From the NCBI RefSeq assembly GCF_020911865.1, contig NZ_CP087131.1:2728001-2792000 (forward strand): DNA of 64,000 bases. The letters are read 5' to 3'. The stretch comes from Chryseobacterium sp. C-71. Lineage in GTDB: Bacteria; Bacteroidota; Bacteroidia; Flavobacteriales; Weeksellaceae. Positions 25,618-35,566 of the stretch are shown here, one piece after another. A program made the position numbers and the translations under genes. A model generated the notes under the pieces. The model was given only the letters and a program-made list of their open reading frames with translations, did no database searches and had not been told where the DNA came from. Position 1 is the first letter of the stretch. Each line of letters begins with the position of its first letter.

Positions 25618-25645
25618 AAAAAGAATCTCTTTTGGAGACTCTTTT
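25618..25645 (-). terminator. Intrinsic terminator after asd
   Basis: On the minus strand AAGAGTCTC pairs with GAGATTCTT (one G-T pair) around CAAAA, followed by a T-run. It is 14 bases past the asd stop. Confidence 0.85.
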
Positions 25646-25658
25646 CTTTTTTGTTAGT

Positions 25659-26651
25659 TTATACTAAGTTGTTTGCTACTAAGTATTCTGCAATCTGTAC
25701 TGCGTTGGTTGCAGCTCCCTTTCGCAGATTGTCTGCTACAATCCAGAGGTTGAGTGTTTTCGGTTGGGAGAGATCTCGTCTGATTCTTCCTACGAAAACT
25801 TCATCTTTTCCTTCTGAGTAGAGTGGCATTGGATATTCGTTGTTTTTTACGTTATCCATTACGATAACGCCTGGAGTTTCAGATAAAATCTTTCTTACTT
25901 CGTCCAATTCAAATTCATTTTCAAATTCGATATTTACGCTTTCAGAATGACCTCCTTGAACGGGAACTCTTACTGCAGTTGCTGTTAAATTGAATGTATC
26001 ATCACCTAAAATTTTCTTAGGCTCTTTCATTAACTTAATTTCTTCTTTCGTGTAATCGTCATCAGAAAACACATCACAGTGTGGCAATGCATTTTTGAAG
26101 ATTTGATAAGGGTACACTTTAGCGACTGAGTCGTCACCTAAGATTTCAGCATTCAGCTGATCCACTGCTGCTTTTCCTGTACCTGTTACAGACTGGTAAG
26201 TAGAAACAATGACTCTTTTTAAATCATATTTTTTATTCAACGGACCTAAAACCATCACCAACTGAATGGTAGAACAGTTTGGGTTTGCAATAATCTTGTC
26301 TTCTTTTGTCAAAACGTCTGCATTGATTTCCGGAACGACTAATTTCTTAGTAGGATCCATTCTCCATGCTGAAGAATTATCAATAACAGTAATTCCAGCT
26401 TCAGCAAACTTTGGTGCATATTCTAAAGAAGTAGAACCTCCCGCAGAGAAAATTGCGATATCAGGTTTGGCAGCTATAGCGTCGTCGATGCTTACGATAG
26501 TATAATCTACCTGTTTATACTTCACCTGTTTACCAATAGATCTTTCCGAAGCTACCGGAATTAATTCTGTTACAGGGAAATTTCTCTCTTCGAGAACTTT
26601 AAGCATCACTTGTCCAACCATTCCTGTTGAACCAACTACAGCTACTTTCAT
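25659..26651 (-). CDS. asd: Aspartate-semialdehyde dehydrogenase
   Basis: This 330-residue cytoplasmic enzyme reduces aspartyl-phosphate to aspartate semialdehyde with NADPH, on the route to lysine, methionine, threonine and diaminopimelate for the cell wall. The N-terminal GSTGMVGQVML binds NADP; the active site Cys is in NPNCSTIQLV near residue 125; the His in VPVQGGHSESV binds substrate. Length and start are normal. It is preceded 31 bases upstream by a membrane-protein gene. Confidence 0.97.
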   Translation of the reverse strand: MKVAVVGSTGMVGQVMLKVLEERNFPVTELIPVASERSIGKQVKYKQVDYTIVSIDDAIAAKPDIAIFSAGGSTSLEYAPKFAEAGITVIDNSSAWRMDPTKKLVVPEINADVLTKEDKIIANPNCSTIQLVMVLGPLNKKYDLKRVIVSTYQSVTGTGKAAVDQLNAEILGDDSVAKVYPYQIFKNALPHCDVFSDDDYTKEEIKLMKEPKKILGDDTFNLTATAVRVPVQGGHSESVNIEFENEFELDEVRKILSETPGVIVMDNVKNNEYPMPLYSEGKDEVFVGRIRRDLSQPKTLNLWIVADNLRKGAATNAVQIAEYLVANNLV

Positions 26652-26682
26652 TGTTGTTTAAAAAAATTAAGTTAATATATAA

Positions 26683-27114
26683 TTAAGCTCCAAAGACTCT
26701 AGTCCATGGAAATGCAAATGCAAATAAACCTACTGCGATCAATCCCATAATCACAATTCCTAAAGAAATGGTGTCATTAGATTTTACTTTTTTGTTGATG
26801 ATGGTCATCAAAACCGCAGCGATCAACATAGAAAATGGGTGTTCTACATATTGAAATCTTAAATCAGCATTTTTCATCACTGATCCCATGTCTAAACCTT
26901 TTGTGAAATTCATGATCAGCATTACAATGCCAATCAAAAACTGAACATGGAAAAAGATCATTGTAAATAAAGTAACTTTCTTCAATAACTTATTTACTTT
27001 CCCGCTATATCCGAACATTACTGTTAATAAAGCGATGATAAATAGCGCTGTTAATCCAAGTTCCAAATAGGCAAATCCTTTATGGGCACTTAGTAAAATT
27101 TTGTAAAAATCCAT
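26683..27114 (-). CDS. Four-helix membrane protein of unknown function
   Basis: This 143-residue protein has four predicted membrane helices (about residues 16-35, 46-70, 90-108, 117-140). His residues occur at SAHKG, FFHVQF and VEHPF. Similar Bacteroidota proteins are sometimes labelled cytochrome b-like, but I see no firm heme-binding pair here. It starts MDFYKILLSAHKGFAYLELG, with a long loop before the third helix. Asd follows after 31 bases on the same strand, and no functional link is evident. Confidence 0.7.
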   Translation of the reverse strand: MDFYKILLSAHKGFAYLELGLTALFIIALLTVMFGYSGKVNKLLKKVTLFTMIFFHVQFLIGIVMLIMNFTKGLDMGSVMKNADLRFQYVEHPFSMLIAAVLMTIINKKVKSNDTISLGIVIMGLIAVGLFAFAFPWTRVFGA

Positions 27115-27156
27115 ACTTCTATTTTTTCTATTTTTTTATGTGTACAAATATAAAAA

Positions 27157-27180
27157 AATCCCAGCTATAAAGCTGGGATT
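27157..27180 (-). terminator. Intrinsic terminator after the second TonB receptor
   Basis: A 10-base perfect stem AATCCCAGCT/AGCTGGGATT around four bases is followed on the minus strand by seven T. It lies 24 bases past the receptor stop. Confidence 0.9.
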
Positions 27181-27204
27181 TGGTATTTAATAAAAGTGAA
27201 TTTA

Positions 27205-29838
27205 TTAGAAGTTGAAAGATAAATTGGCTGCCCAAGTTCTTCCGAATCCAAAGAATACTCTGTTTGAAGTATCAATTCCTTTATAGAAATTCGCTGGATT
27301 GTTAATGTAAGTGTTATACAATGCCTGTGCTTGTGCATCGGTATTGCTGTTTGTTTTGAAGTCTCCAACATTTTTGACGAAATTGTTTGTTGCTCCGTCA
27401 GCAATGTAAGTTGTATCAAATAAATTATAAACGTTAGCTCCTACAGTGAAGTATTGAGCTGTGTTTTTTAGTCTAATCTTAAATGATGCCCCAATGTCAA
27501 GCAAGTTGAAGTCTGGCAATTGAAGAGCTCCTCTCTCTTGATTTGCAACAGTCGTAAAAGTTGCAGCGTCTATAGAAGAATATAATTTACCAACATATCT
27601 CCAAGTACCATAGATACTTAAATCTTTTACAGGTCTTACAGTAGTTCCTAATGATGCAGTTACTTGAGGAATACTGTTACTGCTGCTTCCTCCTACTTTT
27701 ACTCCATCTAAGTAAAGAGTGTTCGTAGTTTTTGTACCTACAACAGTTACTGGGTTGTTGTTGTCATCAAAATTAGTTCCTGTAGCGTTGCCTTTGTATT
27801 GGTAATCACCATAAGATAACATTCCCTGGAATTCTAAGAATTGGAATGGCTTATAAACCGCATCAAATTCTACGCCCATGTGAAGTTGAGTAATTCCACT
27901 GATTTCAGAATATCCGTTTACTTGTGCGATTCCACCAGGTGCTGTTGGATCTGCCACATCGAATACTTGGCTACCTCTTCTTAACCATCTGTCTTTCCAT
28001 TCTGTTCTGTATAAGTTAACATTTGCAGTTAATTTAGGAGATCTGAAACCATAACCGATTTCGGCAGAGAAAATTTTCTCATTAGTTAAAGTTGGATTAA
28101 CTACTTGAAGATTACTTGGGTAAACTGAGTTCATGAAAGGCTGTTTGCTATAGTAACCTATATTTGCAAATACGTTGTGATAGTCATTAATGTTATAGTT
28201 AGCACCCCCTTTTACATTATATCCAAATAAATCTTTGAATCCTGTTTTGGTGTAAACAGTTTGGTTCTGCTGCTTTGTAACACCGTCTTTTACAAAATTA
28301 TCGATTCTTTGGTAAGATTGGTTAGAGACTGACCCTTGTACGAAAGCAGATAGGTTGTCTTTAGAATATTCTACCTGAGCGAAACCGCTGTACCATAAGA
28401 CTTCTCCGTCATTGCTATAACCTATTTGATCTGTAATAGGAGCTGTACTTCCTCCGAAAGGATTCCATGAAAGTTTTTTATAATCATAGACATTGCTCGC
28501 CACATAAGGGGCAACATTTGCATTTCCTGGCTCTTTATAACCACTTGCACCATAAAGATCGGAAACTACTTGATAATGGTATCCATAATAATATCTATCA
28601 TCAGTACCAACTGAGAAACTCCAATTATCATTCACCTTATGCTGAAAGTTAGCTAAGATTCCATACCAATTGTGAGAGTTAATACTAGCTCTACGAATCA
28701 AAGTACTTCTGTTTGGTGCTGTTGGGCTATTAAGGTTAACTGCTTGGTTAGCGGCAAAAACTGCATCATAATCAAAATGTCCTGTAGTATCATAGAAACC
28801 AGTCATTCCTTTATTAGCTACCCTTCCTAAATCACCAGTTCCACCACCTCTACCATTAGACATATACAAAACAGTACTCAACTTAGATTTTTCACTCATT
28901 GTGAAATCCCAGTTTACCATCATCACTGGCTTAGCGTAATAGTTTGATCTGTTTGCGATAGCATATCTGTCACCATTCGCACCCGTTTTATATCCAAAGT
29001 CAGAATTGTATTGTCTGAATGGTGTGCCGTCATTATCAGGGTTGAATTTTATGTAGTTGGCAATTGTAGGAGCAAATGTTCTTTGATCATGCCACTGTGG
29101 AGAAGAAGTCAAAGTAAACTGGAAGTTATGCTTTTTGTTGGGTTCCCATCCTAAAGCAAAATAGTACGCATAAGCTTCAAAGTCTGTATTCTCAATATAT
29201 GTACCTCCGGCAGTTCTGCTCATTAAGAATGATGAAGACCATCCATTATCCGTTTTTCCGGTATTATAAGCAAATGAAGTTTTCAAATAATCATCATTAC
29301 CAACACCAAGTCTTACCACTCCGCCTTTTTTCATATCGGCTGAACGTGTAATGAAGTTAATTGTTCCACCTACAGATGCAATTCCTAACTTTGAAGATCC
29401 TAAACCTCTTTGTGTTTGTACAAAACTTGTAACATCAGCTAGGCCTGTCCAGTTAGAATAGTATACAGAACCTCCTTCCATATCGTTTACCGGCATACCG
29501 TTTACCATAACTGCGATGTTTCTTGATTCGAAACCTCTCATAGTAATACCTCCATCTCCAAAACCACCACCGGATTTTGTTGCATAAACTGATGGAGTAG
29601 TGTTTAAAATTTCAGTAAGTTCTTGGTTACCTAATCTCTCGATGATTTGTGCAGCCTTAATAGTTGAAGCAGCAACTGGTGTTTTTCTGTCTTTTGCAAT
29701 GTCAGTAACACCTTGCAAAATAACTTCCTCAATCTCTTTCGACTTTGTAGCCGTATCTTGAGTCTGCTGTGCATAATAAACGCTAGCTGTAGAAAGTGAG
29801 ATAATCACAGTTAGCATCGATTTGTTGATTAATTTCAT
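27205..29838 (-). CDS. TonB-dependent receptor
   Basis: This 877-residue outer-membrane receptor has a signal peptide (MKLINKSMLTVIISLSTASVYYAQ) and a plug domain (about 40-165) with EVILQGVTDIAKDRKTPVAAS, ELTEILNTTPSVYATKSGGG and ITMRGFESRNIAVMVNGMPV. The barrel ends in aromatic WAANLSFNF. Unlike the receptor at 14.7 kb it lacks a carboxypeptidase-like domain, and no lipoprotein or enzyme gene follows, so its ligand is unknown. It resembles the family of small-ligand (siderophore or cofactor) receptors only in general form. Confidence 0.92.
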   Translation of the reverse strand: MKLINKSMLTVIISLSTASVYYAQQTQDTATKSKEIEEVILQGVTDIAKDRKTPVAASTIKAAQIIERLGNQELTEILNTTPSVYATKSGGGFGDGGITMRGFESRNIAVMVNGMPVNDMEGGSVYYSNWTGLADVTSFVQTQRGLGSSKLGIASVGGTINFITRSADMKKGGVVRLGVGNDDYLKTSFAYNTGKTDNGWSSSFLMSRTAGGTYIENTDFEAYAYYFALGWEPNKKHNFQFTLTSSPQWHDQRTFAPTIANYIKFNPDNDGTPFRQYNSDFGYKTGANGDRYAIANRSNYYAKPVMMVNWDFTMSEKSKLSTVLYMSNGRGGGTGDLGRVANKGMTGFYDTTGHFDYDAVFAANQAVNLNSPTAPNRSTLIRRASINSHNWYGILANFQHKVNDNWSFSVGTDDRYYYGYHYQVVSDLYGASGYKEPGNANVAPYVASNVYDYKKLSWNPFGGSTAPITDQIGYSNDGEVLWYSGFAQVEYSKDNLSAFVQGSVSNQSYQRIDNFVKDGVTKQQNQTVYTKTGFKDLFGYNVKGGANYNINDYHNVFANIGYYSKQPFMNSVYPSNLQVVNPTLTNEKIFSAEIGYGFRSPKLTANVNLYRTEWKDRWLRRGSQVFDVADPTAPGGIAQVNGYSEISGITQLHMGVEFDAVYKPFQFLEFQGMLSYGDYQYKGNATGTNFDDNNNPVTVVGTKTTNTLYLDGVKVGGSSSNSIPQVTASLGTTVRPVKDLSIYGTWRYVGKLYSSIDAATFTTVANQERGALQLPDFNLLDIGASFKIRLKNTAQYFTVGANVYNLFDTTYIADGATNNFVKNVGDFKTNSNTDAQAQALYNTYINNPANFYKGIDTSNRVFFGFGRTWAANLSFNF

Positions 29839-30006
29839 AATCTTAAGTAATAGTTAGAATTAATTTTTTTGCAAAATTCGGTAAAATAACTTTAACTATT
29901 ATTAACTTAATGTTAATTTTTAATCAGTCTTAATAATGAATAATTGTTTGATTGTCAATATTTTAAATAAAAATTGAATTTTAACGTGAAAAAAATCATA
30001 TTATTT

Positions 30007-30043
30007 TATTTTTAATAAAAGGTACTTGTTTTTATTAAAAATA
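30007..30043. terminator. Perfect AT-only inverted repeat downstream of nadC
   Basis: TATTTTTAATAAAA (30007-30020) and its exact complement (30030-30043) flank a 9-base loop. It sits just past the nadC stop. Containing no G or C in the arms, it would be a weak terminator but could also be a protein-binding site. Confidence 0.5.
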
Positions 30044-30050
30044 CAATGTT

Positions 30051-30911
30051 TTACATAGCAGCTTTTAAGCTTAAATCGATGTTTTTAGCTGAATGGGTAA
30101 GGGCTCCAGCAGAAATAAAAGTTACTCCGGTGGCAGCGATTTCTTTCAATTGATCTCTTGAGATTCCTCCTGATGCTTCACTTTCACAAGATCCATTGAT
30201 TAATTTTACTGCCTTTTTCATAGTGGCAACATCCATATTATCGAGCATGATTCTGTCGACTTTGGCATTGATAGCTTCTTGTACTTCTTCAAGATTACGG
30301 GTTTCAACTTCTATTTTAAGTTTTTTCTTTGATTTTTTCACGTAATCTTTTGCCATTTTTACAGCGTTGGTGATGCTTCCATTATAATCAATATGGTTGT
30401 CTTTTAGCATGATCATATCATATAAACCGTATCTGTGATTGGTTCCTCCACCGATAGCAACTGCCCATTTTTCACAAACTCTGAAGTTTGGAGTGGTTTT
30501 TCTCGTATCTAAAAGTTTTGTTTTCGAACCGATTAATCTCGAATCCCAATCCTGAGTAAGCGTGGCAATACCGCTCATTCGCTGCATGCAGTTTAAGACT
30601 AATCTTTCTGTGGATAGTATTGATCTTGCGCTTCCGGTGACGATAAATGCGACATCGCCCACTTTTGCAGTTTCACCATCCTTGATGAATCTTTCAATCT
30701 TTAAATTTTTATCAAAGGTTTTAAAAATAATTTCAGCCAGTTCAACTCCGGCAAGGATGCAGTTTTCTTTCACTAAAAGTTTTGCGCTTTGCACTAAATC
30801 TTTAGGAATTGTAGATAGAGTAGAGTGGTCTCCATCCTGAATGTCTTCTTCCAAAGCGTTTTTGATGAATTGTTTTAAAACTTTATCGGTTGCGTAGTTT
30901 GGTCTTTTCAT
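30051..30911 (-). CDS. nadC: Nicotinate-nucleotide pyrophosphorylase (carboxylating)
   Basis: NadC joins quinolinate to PRPP, giving nicotinate mononucleotide and CO2 in NAD synthesis. The 286-residue chain has the expected blocks: EDIQDGDHST near residue 18, TRKTTPNFRVCEKWAVAIGGG near 136-156 with substrate-binding Arg and Lys, MLKDNHIDYNGS, IEVETRNLEE, and the end SGGISRDQLKEIAATGVTFISAG. It starts 19 bases after the nadB stop, so the two are co-transcribed. A nadA gene is not in the window. Confidence 0.97.
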   Translation of the reverse strand: MKRPNYATDKVLKQFIKNALEEDIQDGDHSTLSTIPKDLVQSAKLLVKENCILAGVELAEIIFKTFDKNLKIERFIKDGETAKVGDVAFIVTGSARSILSTERLVLNCMQRMSGIATLTQDWDSRLIGSKTKLLDTRKTTPNFRVCEKWAVAIGGGTNHRYGLYDMIMLKDNHIDYNGSITNAVKMAKDYVKKSKKKLKIEVETRNLEEVQEAINAKVDRIMLDNMDVATMKKAVKLINGSCESEASGGISRDQLKEIAATGVTFISAGALTHSAKNIDLSLKAAM

Positions 30912-30930
30912 TATTTTCTTTAATAATCAA

Positions 30931-32508
30931 TTATGCTTGCACTAAATCTTTATTGTAAAATGCGCCTTTATTTTGTGTCATTTCCATCGATTGGGTGATG
31001 ATGAGATGAGCAACTGTTGTTAAATTTCTTAATTCTGAAAGTTGAGGTGATAGAATAGAGTAGTGATAAATCTCGTCAACTGCAGCTGCAATTTCCTGAT
31101 GCTTTTGGAGAGCCATTTTTAGACGGCTGTTGCTTCGCACAATTCCTACCAGATCGCTCATCATTTCCTGAAGCTGCTTTCTGAGGTAGGAGACAATCAC
31201 CATTTCGTCGATAATTTTCATGCCTTCTTCGTTCCATTCCGGGACTGCTTTTAGATCATCAAAATTAAAATTATTTTCATTTAATAATTCCATGGTTTTC
31301 ATAGCTGCATTGTGTCCGAAGACTAAGCCTTCCAGTAAAGAGTTGGATGCTAATCTGTTAGCTCCATGAAGTCCAGAGTTGGTGCATTCTCCGACGGCGA
31401 ATAAATTATTGAGAGAAGATTGTCCGTCTTTATCAACTTCAATTCCGCCCATTAGATAGTGACAAGCCGGAACTACGGGAATTAATTGTGTGAAAGGATC
31501 AATTCCTTCGTCTTTACATTTCTTATAAATATTAGGAAAATGTTCCAGGAATTTCTCTTGGCTCATATCTCTGCAGTCAAGTCCTACAAATTCGTCTCCC
31601 GTAACTTTCATTTCTGCGTCAATGGCTCTTGCAACGATGTCTCTGGATGCTAATTCTTCACGCTCATCATATTTGTGCATGAATTTTTCACCTTTTTTGG
31701 TTCTCAGCTTTGCGCCGTCTCCACGTACAGCTTCGGAAATTAGAAATAACATTCCATCAAGCTTGCTGTACAAAGCAGTTGGATGAAACTGATAATATTG
31801 CATATTGGTCACTCTGCCTTTTGCACGGGCAACGAAAGCAATTCCGTCTCCTGTTGCAATCACCGGATTTGTGGTGTTTTTATAAACGTGACCAGCTCCG
31901 CCAGTCGCAACTAACGTGATTTTTGAGGTGATTTTTTTGATAGATTTAGATTTTTCATCTAAAATATAAGCGCCATAACAATTAATTTCACCCTCATTCA
32001 GTTCTTTTCCCGGAACGTGATGCTGAGTGATGATGTCGATAACGTAGTGGTGATCAAGGATTTCAATATTCGGACTGCTTTTAGCGGTTTCTAATAAAGC
32101 TCTTTCTATTTCAAAACCGGTAATGTCTTTATGGTGTACAATTCTGTTTTCGGTGTGACCGCCTTCTCTTCCTAAAGCAAATTCACCGTTTTTCATATCA
32201 AAATTTGCTCCCCATTCTACAATTTCGTTGAATCTAGCGGGTGCTTCTCTCACAACCATTTCTACAACATCACGTTTGTTTTCGCCATCTCCGGCACGCA
32301 TGGTGTCTTCGATATGTTTTTCGAAATTATCATTTTTAGAATCTGTAACCACAGCCAAACCGCCCTGAGCGTACTTTGTGTTGCTTTCGTCTTCGTCAGA
32401 TTTTGTTACAATGATTATTTTGGCATCGGGAAGTTGTTCTGAAACTTTTATGGCATAAGAAAGCCCCGAAATCCCGGAACCAATCACTAATACATCCGCT
32501 TTTATCAT
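30931..32508 (-). CDS. nadB: L-aspartate oxidase
   Basis: NadB oxidises aspartate to iminoaspartate, the first step of de novo NAD synthesis, with FAD. The 525-residue chain has FAD-binding GSGISGLSYA near residue 11, SGGLAVVTD-like QGGLAVVTDSKND, the active-site stretch HHKDITGFEIERAL, MQYYQFHPTALYS, and a C-terminal helical cap after LHGANRLASNSLLEGLVFG. It leads a unit with nadC. NadA, which makes quinolinate from the product, must be encoded elsewhere. Confidence 0.97.
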   Translation of the reverse strand: MIKADVLVIGSGISGLSYAIKVSEQLPDAKIIIVTKSDEDESNTKYAQGGLAVVTDSKNDNFEKHIEDTMRAGDGENKRDVVEMVVREAPARFNEIVEWGANFDMKNGEFALGREGGHTENRIVHHKDITGFEIERALLETAKSSPNIEILDHHYVIDIITQHHVPGKELNEGEINCYGAYILDEKSKSIKKITSKITLVATGGAGHVYKNTTNPVIATGDGIAFVARAKGRVTNMQYYQFHPTALYSKLDGMLFLISEAVRGDGAKLRTKKGEKFMHKYDEREELASRDIVARAIDAEMKVTGDEFVGLDCRDMSQEKFLEHFPNIYKKCKDEGIDPFTQLIPVVPACHYLMGGIEVDKDGQSSLNNLFAVGECTNSGLHGANRLASNSLLEGLVFGHNAAMKTMELLNENNFNFDDLKAVPEWNEEGMKIIDEMVIVSYLRKQLQEMMSDLVGIVRSNSRLKMALQKHQEIAAAVDEIYHYSILSPQLSELRNLTTVAHLIITQSMEMTQNKGAFYNKDLVQA

Positions 32509-32538
32509 ATTCTTGCTTTAAGACAATCGTCTAAATAA

Positions 32539-33168
32539 TTAAATAAATTTAAACAATTTTTCGTTTGGTTTCCTTACTTTTTTCATGTGCTGAAACTGAT
32601 CTTCTTCCGATCGGTAGCCAAGTGCCAATGTTACAGTGACTTTTTCTTTTTCAGGATTGATATCTAAAATTTCTTCGATCAATTCTTGTCTGAAACCTTC
32701 CATAGGGCAGGTATCTACGTTTTCTATTGCTGCAGCATACATTAAATTGGCTAACACTATATAAGCTTGTTTCTCTGCCCAGTTCAAAATGTCATCGTGC
32801 TCTTGTCTGCTGAAATGGCTTGTTATACTTTTTTTAAATAAATTTAAATCTTCAACAGGATGTTCACGCACTTCAGAGATGTGATTGAAATATCCGTCAA
32901 GATACGTTTCTTCCATATCTTTTTTGGAAACTAAAACAATAAGGTGTGAACAGGTAGAAATTTGTGAAGGATTATAAAAAGAAGGTATCAGTTTCTCCTT
33001 CATTTCTGTACTTTCAACAACGAATATTTTATAAGGCTGAAGCCCTTGAGAACTTGCCGCCAGTTTTCCTGCCTCAAGAATGTTGAGAAGTGTTTCCTGC
33101 GGAATGATCATTTCGGGATTAAATTTTTTCACAGAATATCTTCTGCTTAAAGCTTCCAAATAATTCAT
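32539..33168 (-). CDS. Nitroreductase-family NAD(P)H-dependent oxidoreductase
   Basis: This FMN-binding flavoprotein of about 209 residues has the opening SRRYSVKKFNPE, LAASSQGLQPYKIFVVES and the later ALGYRSEEDQ. Family members reduce nitro compounds, quinones or enones. The start is set at the ATG at 33168 (MNYLEALSRR) because a TAAATTTG box lies just before it; an upstream start at 33216 would be read through that box. It may precede nadB as a transcriptional neighbour, 30 bases apart. Confidence 0.88.
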   Translation of the reverse strand: MNYLEALSRRYSVKKFNPEMIIPQETLLNILEAGKLAASSQGLQPYKIFVVESTEMKEKLIPSFYNPSQISTCSHLIVLVSKKDMEETYLDGYFNHISEVREHPVEDLNLFKKSITSHFSRQEHDDILNWAEKQAYIVLANLMYAAAIENVDTCPMEGFRQELIEEILDINPEKEKVTVTLALGYRSEEDQFQHMKKVRKPNEKLFKFI

Positions 33169-33173
33169 AAAGA

Positions 33174-33181
33174 CAAATTTA
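33174..33181 (-). promoter_or_regulatory. -7 box of the nitroreductase gene
   Basis: On the minus strand TAAATTTG ends 6 bases before the A of the ATG at 33168. It supports the shorter start and a near-leaderless mRNA. Confidence 0.5.
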
Positions 33182-33246
33182 AGAATTGAATATGAATAAA
33201 GACAGTTTTGTGCCAAAATTCTATTTTTAAATTTTCTAAATAAAAA

Positions 33247-33270
33247 ATCACTCCTTTTGAGGGGAGTGAT
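33247..33270 (-). terminator. Intrinsic terminator after the first T9SS surface protein
   Basis: On the minus strand ATCACTCC pairs with GGAGTGAT and runs into six T residues, 28 bases past the gene's stop. Confidence 0.88.
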
Positions 33271-33298
33271 CGCAATATAATTAAAATATGAAAAAAAA

Positions 33299-35566
33299 TT
33301 AGTCTCTGTTTTTTACCATGATCCAACCTGAGAACTTGATTGGGGTTTTGTTTTTGTTGTTTTCATTCCATGTTACAGAATACCAATAGCTTCCTGTAGG
33401 AACTTTTCTGCCGTTGGCGGTTCCGTCCCAAATGTATCGGTTGGTTTTGTCTCCCTGGTGGAGTTTTGATCCGTATCTGTCGAAAACATTGAATGTTAAA
33501 TCTATTTTCCCTGCTAAAGCTGAGTAATCGATATAGTCATTTTGTCCGTCTCCGTTTGGAGTGATTACATTGATTAAATTCGGTACGGTTACATTTATTT
33601 CAATAGGCACACAGTTATAAACGTCTCTTACATAAATTTTATGCATTCCTCTTGAGATTCCTGTAAACACATTAGAATCTTGCCAGTTGACATTGTCTAA
33701 AGAATATTGATAAGCAGGAGTTCCACCATCAACGTTTACGGTAATTGTGGTATTTGAAATGTCAATAGAAGTTACGACAGGTTGCTCTGAAGCGTAAACT
33801 TTTACCGTTTGTGTGGCAATACAGTCACCGCTTTTCAATTTTACCCAATAAGTTCCTACACCGACATTTGAGATTATTTGTGTTGTTTCGCCAGTGCTCC
33901 ACTCATATCCGCTAAATCCTGATCCTGCGTCTAAAGTAGTTTTGTCTTCAATACAAATTACTTTATCAACCAAAACGGTAGAATATATAGGGGGAATTAC
34001 CACTAAGGTTACTTTTGCCACTGAATAACATCCGGTTCCGTTGCTTACTTTTACATATACAACTCCGTTTGGAGCCGTGTAAGTTGCAGGTGTGCTGATT
34101 TCATTAGTTCCATTTACTGCATCCGTTAAAGATGGAAAGTATTTTTTCGTGGTTCCCGGTTCTGTAGTTACGGGAGCATTTGGTAAATTAAATATTCCGA
34201 GTGAAGGATTGTTTGGTTCAAAGCAACTTCTCAGTGTAGCATCGTTTACAACGACTAATGGAGACGTGTTTAGCGTTATAATTGCATTGTCTACACAGCC
34301 TTGAGCAGTCGTTACTTTTACATGAATTGTAGTTCCCTGTGCCGCTGGATATGCTGCAAAGTTCATAATTTGATTTGTTCCTGCAATCAAATCTGCTAAA
34401 GTTGGATAATATTGTTTAGTAACCCCGGCTAGTGTGGTTACTGCCGCATTATTTAAATTAAATATCCCAACGCCTGAGCCATTATTATTACATTCTGTCA
34501 TAGATGCATCAACGGCTTCGAACGGACTTGGATTTAAAATAATTCTCGCATCACCATTATCACATAGTGTGGAAGACGGATCTTTGATGACTACAGATAT
34601 TGTGGTGTTTCCTGTGTACTGAAAGTTATTAGGTGTCACAATTGGTGTGGAACTTCCTAAAACATAATAGGTAATAATATAGTTGCTGGGAACATTGACA
34701 AATTGTGTTGCGTAAGAAGTTAAATCAACAAAACCATTTCCTGTAGAAGGATTAGTACATACAAACGGTGTCACTGTACTCTGTAAAATAGGAACTTTGT
34801 CAATGAAAATTTTTGCATTTTTGATAGAATGCCTTGCGCTCGCTGCTCCTGTTCCTGCTGAAAATCCGAAGTATCCGGTTGTCATACCGATGGCTCCTCC
34901 TGATGGAGCAAAAGATTGGTTTGTAATTACAACGCCATCTATTCTGATTTGAATAATCCAATTGTTGATATTGGCCGGATCAACCTGACCATTTACTTCA
35001 ACGTGTTTATAATTTGCTCCTACAAAAGGCTGTGTGGCCTGCAAATCTGGTGAGTGAAATGTACTTCCTGCCGCCATATTGTATTCAATATTTGGATTTC
35101 CTGCTGGAGTATTATTGGTTCCATATAAGAGATGCACCTTGCTCATTTGCCCTTCCGTAGAATTGTTGAAGATGTCAAAAGCAACCATCAATCCGTTTGC
35201 GTTTGCCGGAATTCCCAATCCTCCTCCGGTCGTGAAGGCTGTTGGTGGGTTTGAAAGATACCAAAATGTTAATCCGTCACCTCTTCCGTAAGCTGTAGTT
35301 CCGTTTCCGTCGATTCTGAAGTCGAATTCAACTTTCCATTTATCACAATATTTTAAGTTGATGGGGTCGGAAAGTTTTATGGCTCCAAACTGACCCGTCT
35401 GATCTGCTGTAAGCTGTACGAAATCATTGGGAGCAGTTGCTGAAGGAACAATATCCCATCCTGTTGTAACAACCGGATTTCCTGTAAGCTGATACGTTTG
35501 GGCAGATATGTTTTGAGAGAAGAATAAAAGAATTACTGAAAGGTAAAATAGTAGTGTTTTCTTCAT
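33299..35566 (-). CDS. T9SS type B sorting protein with L-type-lectin-like domain (A1)
   Basis: This 755-residue secreted protein has a signal peptide (MKKTLLFYLSVILLFFSQNISA), an N-terminal legume-lectin-like beta-sandwich (about 25-260, with GDGLTFWYLSNPP), a run of repeats (LNPSPFEAVDASMTECNNNG and similar), and a gliding motility C-terminal domain (last 90 residues, INVITPNGDGQNDYID ... GWIMVKNRD), the type B signal for T9SS export and surface attachment. It may bind glycans. Its C-terminal half is closest to protein B1 (42705-44816), although its N-terminus matches neighbour A2. Confidence 0.9.
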   Translation of the reverse strand: MKKTLLFYLSVILLFFSQNISAQTYQLTGNPVVTTGWDIVPSATAPNDFVQLTADQTGQFGAIKLSDPINLKYCDKWKVEFDFRIDGNGTTAYGRGDGLTFWYLSNPPTAFTTGGGLGIPANANGLMVAFDIFNNSTEGQMSKVHLLYGTNNTPAGNPNIEYNMAAGSTFHSPDLQATQPFVGANYKHVEVNGQVDPANINNWIIQIRIDGVVITNQSFAPSGGAIGMTTGYFGFSAGTGAASARHSIKNAKIFIDKVPILQSTVTPFVCTNPSTGNGFVDLTSYATQFVNVPSNYIITYYVLGSSTPIVTPNNFQYTGNTTISVVIKDPSSTLCDNGDARIILNPSPFEAVDASMTECNNNGSGVGIFNLNNAAVTTLAGVTKQYYPTLADLIAGTNQIMNFAAYPAAQGTTIHVKVTTAQGCVDNAIITLNTSPLVVVNDATLRSCFEPNNPSLGIFNLPNAPVTTEPGTTKKYFPSLTDAVNGTNEISTPATYTAPNGVVYVKVSNGTGCYSVAKVTLVVIPPIYSTVLVDKVICIEDKTTLDAGSGFSGYEWSTGETTQIISNVGVGTYWVKLKSGDCIATQTVKVYASEQPVVTSIDISNTTITVNVDGGTPAYQYSLDNVNWQDSNVFTGISRGMHKIYVRDVYNCVPIEINVTVPNLINVITPNGDGQNDYIDYSALAGKIDLTFNVFDRYGSKLHQGDKTNRYIWDGTANGRKVPTGSYWYSVTWNENNKNKTPIKFSGWIMVKNRD

